Positions 37,551 through 45,409 of a stretch of DNA of 64,000 nucleotides are shown here, in pieces. The stretch spans positions 48,511-112,510 of the forward strand of contig JAXLQU010000017.1 of the NCBI GenBank assembly GCA_046331425.1, given 5' to 3'. The DNA comes from JANNUT01 sp046331425. GTDB taxonomy: Bacteria; Acidobacteriota; Polarisedimenticolia; J045. The first letter of the stretch is position 1; each line of letters starts with the position of its first letter. A model generated the notes under the pieces. It saw only the letters and a list, made by a program, of their open reading frames with translations, searched no databases and was not told the DNA's origin. The translations under genes and the position numbers were made by a program.

Positions 37551-38540
37551 ATGAGTTGGTTGATTGCGCTGTTGATGTCGGTCGCCGTGCTGGGCGTCGC
37601 GATGACCTGCGTGGCGTACCTGACCTGGATCGAGCGCAAGGTCGCGGCCCGCTTTCAAAACCGCATCGGCCCTTACTGGGTCGGGTATCCGCACGGTTGG
37701 CTGCAGCCGTTGGCCGATGTCGTCAAGTTGATCGTCAAGGAAGACATCACACCGCGCAGCGCCGATCGAGTGCTGTTCAATCTGGCACCCGTGTTGGTGA
37801 TCGTGCCGGCCTTGATCGGCTTCGCGTTCGTGCCGTTCGCGGTTGGCTGGGCGGTGGTCGATCACCCGTACTCGTTTCTGTTCTTCGTCGCCTTCGCCTC
37901 GCTGACACTGTTCGGCGTGTTCGCGGCCGGCTGGTCGTCCAACAACAAGTACGCGCTGCTGTCGGCGTTGCGCATGGTCGCGCTGTTGGTGAGCTACGAG
38001 ATCCCGCTGCTGTTGTCGCTGCTGGTCCCCGCACTGTTGGTCGGCTCGTTCGATCTGGGACAACTCATCGAAGCGCAGCGCGGTTTGTGGTTCATCGGCT
38101 ATCCGGTGATCGGGCAGGTAGCGTTCGTGGTCTTTTTCATCGCGATGCTGGCCGAGTCGAACAAATCGCCGTTCGATCTGATCGAAGCCGAATCGGAACT
38201 GATCGCTGCTTACAACGTGGAGTACTCGGGGATCAAGTTCGCGATCTTCTATGCGGCGGAATATGCCCACACGCTGGCGATCGCCGGCCTGGCGGCAACC
38301 GTCTTCTTCGGTGGCTATCTGGGACCATCGTTCTTGCACACCCCGATTTGGTTCGGGCCGATCTGGCTCTTGGCCAAGATGATTGCGCTGTTTCTCTTGG
38401 TGTTGTGGGTGCGCTGGAGCTTCCTGCGCCTGCGCATCGATCACGCGCTGTGGCTCAACTGGAAGCTGTTGTTTCCGATCGCGTTGCTCAACCTGCTAGT
38501 CGCTGCTTGGTGGGTGGCCTCACGAGGGATCGCCGCATGA
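37551..38540 (+). CDS. nuoH: NADH-quinone oxidoreductase subunit H
   Basis: The 329-residue protein has about eight transmembrane helices and the conserved YLTWIERKVAARFQNRIGPY and SNKSPFDLIEAESELIAAYN loops. It joins the membrane arm to the quinone chamber. nuoD is followed directly by nuoH, with no nuoE, nuoF or nuoG in between. Its stop overlaps nuoI (ATGA). Confidence 0.96.
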   Translation: MSWLIALLMSVAVLGVAMTCVAYLTWIERKVAARFQNRIGPYWVGYPHGWLQPLADVVKLIVKEDITPRSADRVLFNLAPVLVIVPALIGFAFVPFAVGWAVVDHPYSFLFFVAFASLTLFGVFAAGWSSNNKYALLSALRMVALLVSYEIPLLLSLLVPALLVGSFDLGQLIEAQRGLWFIGYPVIGQVAFVVFFIAMLAESNKSPFDLIEAESELIAAYNVEYSGIKFAIFYAAEYAHTLAIAGLAATVFFGGYLGPSFLHTPIWFGPIWLLAKMIALFLLVLWVRWSFLRLRIDHALWLNWKLLFPIALLNLLVAAWWVASRGIAA

Positions 38541-39124
38541 GCACCGCCGCCTCCCTGCTGTTTGGCTCGTTGCGCGCGATGGGCACCACGATGCGCAACT
38601 TCTTCAGCCGCTCCAACACCATTCAGTATCCACGCGTGCAACGGCCGATCCCCAAACAGTGGCGGGGCGGTACGTTCGCACTGACGATCGACCCCAAGAC
38701 CGGCGAGGAAAATTGCATCGGGTGCCGGTTGTGCGAGCACGTCTGCCCCTCGCGCATCATCACCGTCACGATGCGCAAAGGGGAAAAGCGCGAGAACGGC
38801 TTGGGCGCCACCTACCACGATGTGTTCACGCTCGACTATCAAGCCTGCATGCAATGCGAGTTGTGCATTCAAGTCTGCCCTACCGACGCGATCGTGATGA
38901 CCCGCTACTTGGCCGACTGCCCATCGACGCGCGAAGGGTTGTACCTGAGCAAAGAGCGGCTGTACGAGCACGGCAAACGGCTGCTGGCCCACCCCGATCA
39001 AGAGTCGTTCGCCACCGGCACGCGCTTGCGCGAGTGGACCGACCGCGAACGCGGCGTGGTCAAGCCGCCCGAATCCGAAGCGCCCGGTGCAGCGTCGTCA
39101 GGCACAGAGGAGAAAAGCTCGTGA
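38537..39124 (+). CDS. nuoI: NADH-quinone oxidoreductase subunit I (8Fe ferredoxin-type)
   Basis: The 195-residue protein carries two [4Fe-4S] motifs, CIGCRLCEHVCPS and CMQCELCIQVCPTDAI, which bind clusters N6a and N6b. In a complex lacking NuoEFG this is the most exposed cluster-bearing subunit, so it is the likely docking point for reduced ferredoxin or another donor. The C-terminal ~40 residues are charged and less conserved. Its stop overlaps the GTG start of nuoJ. Confidence 0.96.
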   Translation: MSTAASLLFGSLRAMGTTMRNFFSRSNTIQYPRVQRPIPKQWRGGTFALTIDPKTGEENCIGCRLCEHVCPSRIITVTMRKGEKRENGLGATYHDVFTLDYQACMQCELCIQVCPTDAIVMTRYLADCPSTREGLYLSKERLYEHGKRLLAHPDQESFATGTRLREWTDRERGVVKPPESEAPGAASSGTEEKSS

Positions 39125-39597
39125 CCGATCTTTTGTTCTGGCCGCTCGCGGTGCTGCTCGTGGCCGGCGCACTCGGTACGGTGCTGTCGCGAAGCCTGTA
39201 CCGCGCCGCGTATTGCCTGGCGGGGACGTTGGTGGTCACCGCGGTGTTCTACCTGATGCTGACTTCCCCACTGCTCGCCGCGGTGCAGATCCTGCTTTAC
39301 ACCGGCGGCGTGCTGACCTTGGTGGTGTTTGCGCTGGTGATGACGGCGCAATCCGATGACCCGCATCCGTTCCGCAAACCGCTACCGGCCGTGTTGGTGG
39401 CGACGTTGGTGTTCGCCGCGCTGGGATCGACCGCAATGCACCTGAGCGCCGCCGCCCCTGCCAGTGGACTGGAGAACGGAACCTCGATCGGCATCGACCT
39501 GTTTTCGCGCTATGTGGTGCCGTTCGAACTGCTCTCGGTGTTGTTGCTCGGCGCGATCTTCGGCGCGCTGATGGTGGCCCGAAGGGACACTCCATGA
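39121..39597 (+). CDS. nuoJ: NADH-quinone oxidoreductase subunit J
   Basis: The 158-residue protein has five predicted transmembrane helices and the NuoJ motif AVQILLYTGGVLTLVVFALVM, which contains the pi-bulge-forming glycine pair of the third helix. Translation starts at GTG 39121, overlapping the nuoI stop (GTGA), and its own stop overlaps nuoK by four bases. Confidence 0.95.
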   Translation: MTDLLFWPLAVLLVAGALGTVLSRSLYRAAYCLAGTLVVTAVFYLMLTSPLLAAVQILLYTGGVLTLVVFALVMTAQSDDPHPFRKPLPAVLVATLVFAALGSTAMHLSAAAPASGLENGTSIGIDLFSRYVVPFELLSVLLLGAIFGALMVARRDTP

Positions 39598-39893
39598 CTC
39601 TCGCTCGGCTTCTCATGCTCTCGTTCGTGGTGTTCGCGATTGGTCTGTTCGGAGTGCTGGCGCGACGGCACGTGATCGCGGTGATGCTCTCGATCGAACT
39701 GATGTTCAACTCGATCAACTTGGCGATTCTCTCGGTGGCTTGGGCCCACGGCTGGCTCAACGGCGTGCTGTTGGTACTGTTTGGCATCGCCGTCACCGTC
39801 GCCGAGGTCGCGGTGGGGCTGTCTTTGTTTCTCTTGGCCGAGCGCGTGCGGCGCACGACGCGCGTGGACGATCTGTCCATGCTGAAGGGGTAG
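39594..39893 (+). CDS. nuoK: NADH-quinone oxidoreductase subunit K
   Basis: The 99-residue, three-helix protein contains FGVLARRHVIAVMLSIELMF, with the membrane-embedded Glu that lies on the proton path, and a second acidic residue in the VAEVAVGLSLFLLAERV helix. The size is standard for NuoK. Confidence 0.95.
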   Translation: MTLARLLMLSFVVFAIGLFGVLARRHVIAVMLSIELMFNSINLAILSVAWAHGWLNGVLLVLFGIAVTVAEVAVGLSLFLLAERVRRTTRVDDLSMLKG

Positions 39894-39899
39894 CCGGCG

Positions 39900-41759
39900 A
39901 TGCTGTTGGCACAACTGATTCTGGCCGGGCCGTTCGTGGCCTTCGTGCTGTTGGCGCTGCTTTCGCCGTTGCGACGTTCGGGACGACCCGCAGCGTATGT
40001 CTCGATCTTGGGGATCGGCGTCAGCCTGGCGGCGGCGGTGATGCAGTTGCTGCGATTCGCCGCAGCCCCCGTTCCTTCCAGCGCCGATTTCTTGTGGGCG
40101 CCGCTCTCCGGCGGCTCGGGCGGAATTCGCTTCGGCTTTTTGCTCGATGGGTTGTCGGTGCCGATGGCGGCGATCGTCTGCTTGGTTGCGCTGGTGGTGC
40201 AGATCTACTCACTCGGCTACATGCACGACGAGAAGCCGGGTTCACTCGGTCGCTACTACGCCTTTCATAGCCTGTTCTCGTTCGCGATGTTGGGCTTGGT
40301 GCTGTCGCACAACACGCTGCAAACCTATCTGTTTTGGGAACTGGTCGGACTCGGCTCGTACCTGCTGATCGGCTTTTGGTATCACAAACCCGAGGCAGCA
40401 CGCGCGGCGATGAAAGCGTTTTGGACCACGCGACTAGGCGATGTGGGGTTTGCGATTGTCGTGGTGTTGTTGTGGACCGCCGGCGGCACGTTCTTGTTTT
40501 CGGAACTGTTTGCACGTGCCGACGACGGGTCACTCGCCGGGACGTTTCTCACGCTCGGCGTCGCCGGTTTGTTCATCGGCGCGATGGGAAAGAGCGCGCA
40601 GTTCCCGCTGCACATCTGGCTGCCCGACGCGATGGAAGGCCCCACGCCGGTGTCGGCGTTGATCCACGCGGCAACCATGGTGGCCGCCGGTGTGTATTTG
40701 ATGGCGCGAATCTCACCGCTGTTGGCTCACACGCCTGCGGTCGCCGCCTGGGTCTTGGGATTGGGAGTCACCACCGCGTTGCTCGCCGCCACGATGGCCT
40801 TGGTCGCGCGCGACGTGAAGCGAATCCTCGCCTTTTCCACGGTCAGTCAACTCGGCTACATGATGACGGCGGTCGGTGCCGGCGCGACGGTCGCGGGGTT
40901 CTTCCATCTCACGACGCATGCCTTCTTCAAGGCGCTGTTGTTCTTGGCCGCAGGAAGTTTGATTCACGCGGTGCACAGCAACGACATCTTCGAGATGGGT
41001 CGGCTGTGGAAGAAGATGCCGGTCACCGGTGTGTACTTCCTGGTCGGCGGGTTGGCCTTGGCTGGCGTCTGGCCTTTGTCCGGTTTCTTCAGCAAGGACG
41101 AGATCCTGCTCGAGCTGTGGAGCAAGGGGCATCTGCTGGCGTTTGCGCTGCTGCTGCTGACCGCCGGGCTCACCGCGTTCTACATGTTCCGCGCCTTCTT
41201 CGTCGTGTTCTTCGGCGAGCGCGAGGCGACGGGACACGCGCACGAATCACCGGCCGTGATGACGGTGCCGATGGGACTGCTCGCGGTGCTGGCGGTTGTC
41301 GCAGGATTCTTCGGACACTCGCTGTCGGCCATGATGAGTCACTCGATCTCGATCGGCAGCGAAGCGGGCACTGCGGTCGAAGGGGGCGCGTTGGTTCCCG
41401 CCATGGGGCTGTCGGCAGCAGTCGCCGGCATTGGCCTGGCGTGGCTGGGGTATCAACGGCGCGCGTTCCGACCCGAGGCGATCGCACAGATATTCGCGCC
41501 GATCACCACGTTGCTACAGCGTCGCTACTTCATCGACGAACTCTTCCTGGCGCTGTATCGCGCCTGCTACTTGGGCGTGTCGAGCCTGGTCGGTTGGACC
41601 GACCGCTACATCGTCGACGGTGTCGTCAACTGGGTGACGTGGCTCACCTACCAAGCGGCGCAACGCTTGCGCGCCACGCAAAACGGCAAGGCTCAAGACG
41701 CGTTGTATGCGGTGGCAATCGGATTTTTGTTGTTAGCCTGCCTCGCGTGGCTGGGATGA
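39900..41759 (+). CDS. nuoL: NADH-quinone oxidoreductase subunit L (antiporter-like)
   Basis: The 619-residue protein is an Mrp-antiporter-like subunit with about 16 helices. Key blocks include FWELVGLGSYLLIGFWYH (with the functional Glu), FPLHIWLPDAMEGPTPVSAL and AFSTVSQLGYMMTAVGAGA. The C-terminal lateral helix region extends from about residue 500. It translocates protons in the distal membrane arm. Confidence 0.97.
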   Translation: MLLAQLILAGPFVAFVLLALLSPLRRSGRPAAYVSILGIGVSLAAAVMQLLRFAAAPVPSSADFLWAPLSGGSGGIRFGFLLDGLSVPMAAIVCLVALVVQIYSLGYMHDEKPGSLGRYYAFHSLFSFAMLGLVLSHNTLQTYLFWELVGLGSYLLIGFWYHKPEAARAAMKAFWTTRLGDVGFAIVVVLLWTAGGTFLFSELFARADDGSLAGTFLTLGVAGLFIGAMGKSAQFPLHIWLPDAMEGPTPVSALIHAATMVAAGVYLMARISPLLAHTPAVAAWVLGLGVTTALLAATMALVARDVKRILAFSTVSQLGYMMTAVGAGATVAGFFHLTTHAFFKALLFLAAGSLIHAVHSNDIFEMGRLWKKMPVTGVYFLVGGLALAGVWPLSGFFSKDEILLELWSKGHLLAFALLLLTAGLTAFYMFRAFFVVFFGEREATGHAHESPAVMTVPMGLLAVLAVVAGFFGHSLSAMMSHSISIGSEAGTAVEGGALVPAMGLSAAVAGIGLAWLGYQRRAFRPEAIAQIFAPITTLLQRRYFIDELFLALYRACYLGVSSLVGWTDRYIVDGVVNWVTWLTYQAAQRLRATQNGKAQDALYAVAIGFLLLACLAWLG

Positions 41760-41769
41760 TGGTGACGCG

Positions 41770-43305
41770 ATGAATCAGCATCTGCTGTCGATCGCCTTGG
41801 GCTCGCCGTTCATTGGGGCACTGCTGCTTTTGCTCGTGCCGCAAACATCGAAAGGACTGCTGCGAGCCGTTGCGCTTGCCTCGGCCATTCCACCCTTGGT
41901 CGTCTCGCTGGTACTGCTTTGGCTTTACGATCTGAATACCGGTGGGATGCAGTTTTTAGAAAGTTACCAACTGGTCCCGAGCCTGGGGATTCAGTATCGA
42001 CTCGCGGTCGATGGGTTGAGTCTTGCTCTATTGCCGCTGACCGCCGTGATCTACCTCACCGCGATCACCACCACCTGGTATTTAGGTACGCGCGAAAAAG
42101 AGTTCTTTCTGTTCATGGCGCTGCTCGTCACCGGCGTGTTTGGCGTCTTCACCTCGCTCGATCTGTTCTTGTTCTTCTTGTTCTATGAGCTCGCCGTGTT
42201 GCCGATGTACGTGCTGATCGGCGTCTGGGGTTCGAGCATGCCGGTCCAAGGAAAAGGGCCGTTCGGCTTTACCTACAGCGCGGTCAAGGTGGGGATCAAG
42301 GAATACGGCGCGATGAAGCTGACGCTGTATTTGTTGGCCGGCTCGGCGTTCATTCTGGTGGGGCTGTTCATGGTGTATGTCGAAGGCGGCCGACAGCTTG
42401 GGCAGGCGACGTTCGACTTTTCGCAGCTTCAGTCGCTGCAATTCACCGGCAGTTCCGCGCGCGCCATGTTCTTGCTGTTCTACGTTGGCTTCGGGGTCTT
42501 GGCCGGCATCTGGCCGCTGCACACCTGGTCGCCCGATGGTCACGCCTCGGCACCGGCAGCCGGCTCGATGATGCACGCGGGCGTATTGATGAAACTCGGC
42601 GCCTTCGGGATGCTGCGACTCGGCTTCCAACTGCTCCCCGACGCGGCGCACGACTTGGCGTGGTTGGTCGGACTGATCGCCGTGATCAACATCGTCTACG
42701 GCGCGTTCGGCGCCGCCTGGCAGACCGACATCAAGTATCTGATCGCCTACTCTTCTGTGTCGCACATGGGCGTGGTGATGCTGGGAATGGCCACGATGAC
42801 TGCCGCTGGTTTGTCCGGCAGCGTGTTTCAAATGGTGGCGCACGGCATCATGACCGCGCTGTTCTTCACGCTCGTCAACATGATCTATCACAAGGCCCAC
42901 ACGCGAGACATGACCACGATGGGCGGACTCGGCCATCGCATGCCGGGCATGGTGACGTTCTTCGTACTGGCCGGTTTGTCGTCGTTGGGATTACCGGGCC
43001 TGGCCGGCTTCGTGGCCGAGTTCTTGGTGTTTCTTGGCGCGTGGGGCAGCGCGCACTCGTGGTGGCTCTTGCCTGCCGTCGCAGGAGCGTTTATCACCAG
43101 CATCTACGTGTTGAGGGCGGTCACGCGGATCTTCTTTGGTCCGCCCAATCCCAAGTTCGGCGAGATTCGCGACGTGCACGGCATGGAGTGGGTGACGTTG
43201 GTGGTCTTGGGCGGCTTGCTCGTGTTGTTGGGACTGGTCCCGCGCTTGATCCTCGATTCGATTCACGTCGGTGTGGGCGAGTTGCTCGCCCGGTTGGGAG
43301 GCTGA
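41770..43305 (+). CDS. nuoM: NADH-quinone oxidoreductase subunit M (antiporter-like)
   Basis: The 511-residue protein carries FLFFLFYELAVLPMYVLIGV with the conserved Glu, IWPLHTWSPDGHASAPAAGS, LIAYSSVSHMGVVMLGMATM, and the usual 14-helix antiporter organisation. It follows nuoL after ten bases. Confidence 0.97.
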   Translation: MNQHLLSIALGSPFIGALLLLLVPQTSKGLLRAVALASAIPPLVVSLVLLWLYDLNTGGMQFLESYQLVPSLGIQYRLAVDGLSLALLPLTAVIYLTAITTTWYLGTREKEFFLFMALLVTGVFGVFTSLDLFLFFLFYELAVLPMYVLIGVWGSSMPVQGKGPFGFTYSAVKVGIKEYGAMKLTLYLLAGSAFILVGLFMVYVEGGRQLGQATFDFSQLQSLQFTGSSARAMFLLFYVGFGVLAGIWPLHTWSPDGHASAPAAGSMMHAGVLMKLGAFGMLRLGFQLLPDAAHDLAWLVGLIAVINIVYGAFGAAWQTDIKYLIAYSSVSHMGVVMLGMATMTAAGLSGSVFQMVAHGIMTALFFTLVNMIYHKAHTRDMTTMGGLGHRMPGMVTFFVLAGLSSLGLPGLAGFVAEFLVFLGAWGSAHSWWLLPAVAGAFITSIYVLRAVTRIFFGPPNPKFGEIRDVHGMEWVTLVVLGGLLVLLGLVPRLILDSIHVGVGELLARLGG

Positions 43306-43306
43306 C

Positions 43307-44722
43307 ATGGATTGGCATGCGATCGGCCTCGAACTTGGCGTTCTGGCACTCGCTGTTTTGATCTTGGCGTGGGACTTGACCGTGGCACACGGACCGCGCG
43401 CGTCGCGCCGCAGCGCCTTTGTCGTTGGATCGCTCGGTCTCGCGGCGTTGATCGGTTTCTCGTTTACGTTACCCACCGGCGTGTCGTTCAGCGCCGCCTT
43501 GGTGCAAGACGGTTTCGCACTGTTCACCAAACAAGTGCTCTTGGTAGCGGCCTTCTTGGCAGTCCTCGCCGCGTGGCCTTACGCCGAACAGCGTGGCTGG
43601 TCGAGTCGCTCGGGCGAGTTCTTGGTGCTGTTGCTGTTCTCGTTGGTGGGCGGCATGGCGCTGGTGAGTTCGCGTGAATTCCTCACCATGTTCGTCGCCT
43701 TCGAGTTGTTGTCGCTGCCGATCTATTCGCTGGCCGCAATCGAAAAGACGCGGCCTGAAGCACCCGAGGGTGCGCTGAAGATCTTCTTATTTGGGTCGGT
43801 CTCGTCGGCGTTTCTGCTGCTGGGCTTTGGACTGGTGTTCGCCGCCACGGGCACCACCTTCTGGCAAGAGTTGCCCCCCGGCACATCGCTCGGCGCGCCG
43901 TTCGCATTGGCGTTGCTCTTGGTGCTGGTGGGCTTTGGTTTCAAGATCGCGATGTTCCCGTTCTACATGTGGGTGCCCGACACCTATCAGGCGGCGCCGA
44001 CGCCGTTGGTTGCCTTCCTGTCGGTAGCGCCCAAGGCTGCCGGGATCGCGACGTTGTTCCGCTTGTACTTCGAGGTGTTCCAGCCGCAAGCGCCCGACCT
44101 CACGCATTGGTATGCGGTGCTCGCCGCACTGACGATGATCGCCGGCAACCTGCTGGCGTTGCCGCAAACGCACCTCAAGCGGCTTTTGGCTTATTCCGGC
44201 GTCGCACAGATCGGCTATGTGCTGTTGGCGCTCGCTGCCGGTACGCCGTTCGCGGCCGGCATGGCGCTGTTTTTCTTTGTCGCTTACCTGTTCTCCAACA
44301 TGGGCGCGTTCTTCTGTGTGGCTGCAATCGAAACAGCCGGCGAAGAGCCGACCATTCACGGTGTGCGCAACCTCGTGCGCCGATCCCCCGCGCTCGCGGC
44401 CGCCTTCTTGGTGTTTCTGTTGTCGCTCGGCGGCATCCCGTTCGTGTTGGGCTTCTGGGGAAAGATGTACGTCTTCATCGCGGCCGCGAAGGCCGGCCTG
44501 TGGTGGCTCGTATTCTTGGGCGCCATGCTGGCCGTGGTAGCGCTGTACTACTACCTCAACGTCGGCCGCGCGATGTTCATCAACCAAGACGATGGTCCCG
44601 AGGTCGCGGTGCCCCCGATGATCATGCTGGCGATCGTGATTTGCGTTCTGCTCGTGGCCGGCGGCGGACTCGTCCCCCAGTGGTTCGTCGAGCCTGCCCT
44701 ACGAGCGATCGCGTCGTTTTGA
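43307..44722 (+). CDS. nuoN: NADH-quinone oxidoreductase subunit N (antiporter-like)
   Basis: The 471-residue protein starts at the ATG at 43307 (MDWHAIGLELG), one base after the nuoM stop. It has the FVAFELLSLPIYSLAAIEKT block with the functional Glu, MFPFYMWVPDTYQAAPTPLV, and LKRLLAYSGVAQIGYVLLAL. It closes the eleven-gene operon; a hairpin lies just downstream. No nuoEFG-like gene follows within the window. Confidence 0.97.
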   Translation: MDWHAIGLELGVLALAVLILAWDLTVAHGPRASRRSAFVVGSLGLAALIGFSFTLPTGVSFSAALVQDGFALFTKQVLLVAAFLAVLAAWPYAEQRGWSSRSGEFLVLLLFSLVGGMALVSSREFLTMFVAFELLSLPIYSLAAIEKTRPEAPEGALKIFLFGSVSSAFLLLGFGLVFAATGTTFWQELPPGTSLGAPFALALLLVLVGFGFKIAMFPFYMWVPDTYQAAPTPLVAFLSVAPKAAGIATLFRLYFEVFQPQAPDLTHWYAVLAALTMIAGNLLALPQTHLKRLLAYSGVAQIGYVLLALAAGTPFAAGMALFFFVAYLFSNMGAFFCVAAIETAGEEPTIHGVRNLVRRSPALAAAFLVFLLSLGGIPFVLGFWGKMYVFIAAAKAGLWWLVFLGAMLAVVALYYYLNVGRAMFINQDDGPEVAVPPMIMLAIVICVLLVAGGGLVPQWFVEPALRAIASF

Positions 44723-44729
44723 ATCTGCT

Positions 44730-44762
44730 CGACGGCCGCCTCCTCGGGGGCGGCCATTGTCG
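44730..44762 (+). terminator. Hairpin after nuoN
   Basis: GGCCGCC at 734-740 (of 44,000) pairs with GGCGGCC at 749-755, and flanking CGAC/GTCG extend the stem around a small asymmetric bulge. It begins eight bases after the nuoN stop. No T tract follows, so efficiency is uncertain. Confidence 0.5.
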
Positions 44763-44852
44763 ATTGACGAAAGTCTGTCGCATCGAAACAACGTTTCGGC
44801 TAGAACACTTCCGTGAGCCCGGACCCGGGCCGTCGCAGAAAAGAGGATCGCC

Positions 44853-45230
44853 ATGAGGTGTCGCTTCGGAGTCGCACTAGTCGTGATGGCGCTGGCAGCG
44901 CCGACGTTGGCCGACGATAAGCCGATCGAAGTCGGCGCCACGAAACCTGGGCTCACGCGGATCGGCGCAACAAAGTGTGCCCCTTGTCACAAGGAGCAGT
45001 TCAAGAGCTGGTCCGAAGGGAAGCATGCCGCCGCCAAGCCACCGCTGGACTGCGAGTCCTGCCACGGGCCCGGCAGTGAGTACAAGGTGATGGCCACCAT
45101 GAAAGACAAGGAAAAAGCCAAGGCGGCGGGACTCGTGATGCCGACCAAAGAGTTCTGCATCAAGTGCCACACGAAGGACTGGAAAGACGAGATGATCGAA
45201 AAGACTCACGCGCACAAGGTCAAGAAATAG
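44853..45230 (+). CDS. Periplasmic tri-haem c-type cytochrome
   Basis: The 125-residue protein has a signal peptide (GVALVVMALAAPTLA) and three haem-binding motifs: CAPCH (42-46), CESCH (67-71) and CIKCH (102-106). Additional His at 58, 119 and 121 could be distal ligands. The spacing and the W/S/H-rich first segment (FKSWSEGKHAAAKPPLDC) resemble the cytochrome c554/c3-like multihaem group ('cytochrome_C554' pattern). It sits 130 bases after nuoN and probably belongs to periplasmic electron transfer; its partner is unknown. CcsBA upstream would mature it. Confidence 0.85.
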   Translation: MRCRFGVALVVMALAAPTLADDKPIEVGATKPGLTRIGATKCAPCHKEQFKSWSEGKHAAAKPPLDCESCHGPGSEYKVMATMKDKEKAKAAGLVMPTKEFCIKCHTKDWKDEMIEKTHAHKVKK

Positions 45231-45252
45231 ACCCGTAGATCCCCCTGCCACG

Positions 45253-45285
45253 CGGCCAGACCTGAGGCGTACTCGGGCCTGGCCG
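45253..45285 (+). terminator. Intrinsic-type terminator after the tri-haem cytochrome
   Basis: Bases 253-266 (of 45,000) pair with 272-285 to give a 14-bp stem with one A/C mismatch and one G-T wobble around a 5-base loop. TTGTTGCGTT follows, a modest T-rich tail. It lies 23 bases after the cytochrome stop. Confidence 0.65.
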
Positions 45286-45409
45286 TTGTTGCGTTCAGAC
45301 GCGCCACGCATCCCCTCCCTCGCCAACATCTCGTTTCACAACTCTTGGTTTCTGTCGTCGCAGAGAGTGTGACAACATCCGCGGTCATGATCTCGTTGGG
45401 AGTCTCCCC

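Noticed and set aside
40334..41773. 479-codon alternative frame inside nuoL
   Set aside because: It is Arg/His-rich and overlaps nuoL, which has every expected antiporter motif.
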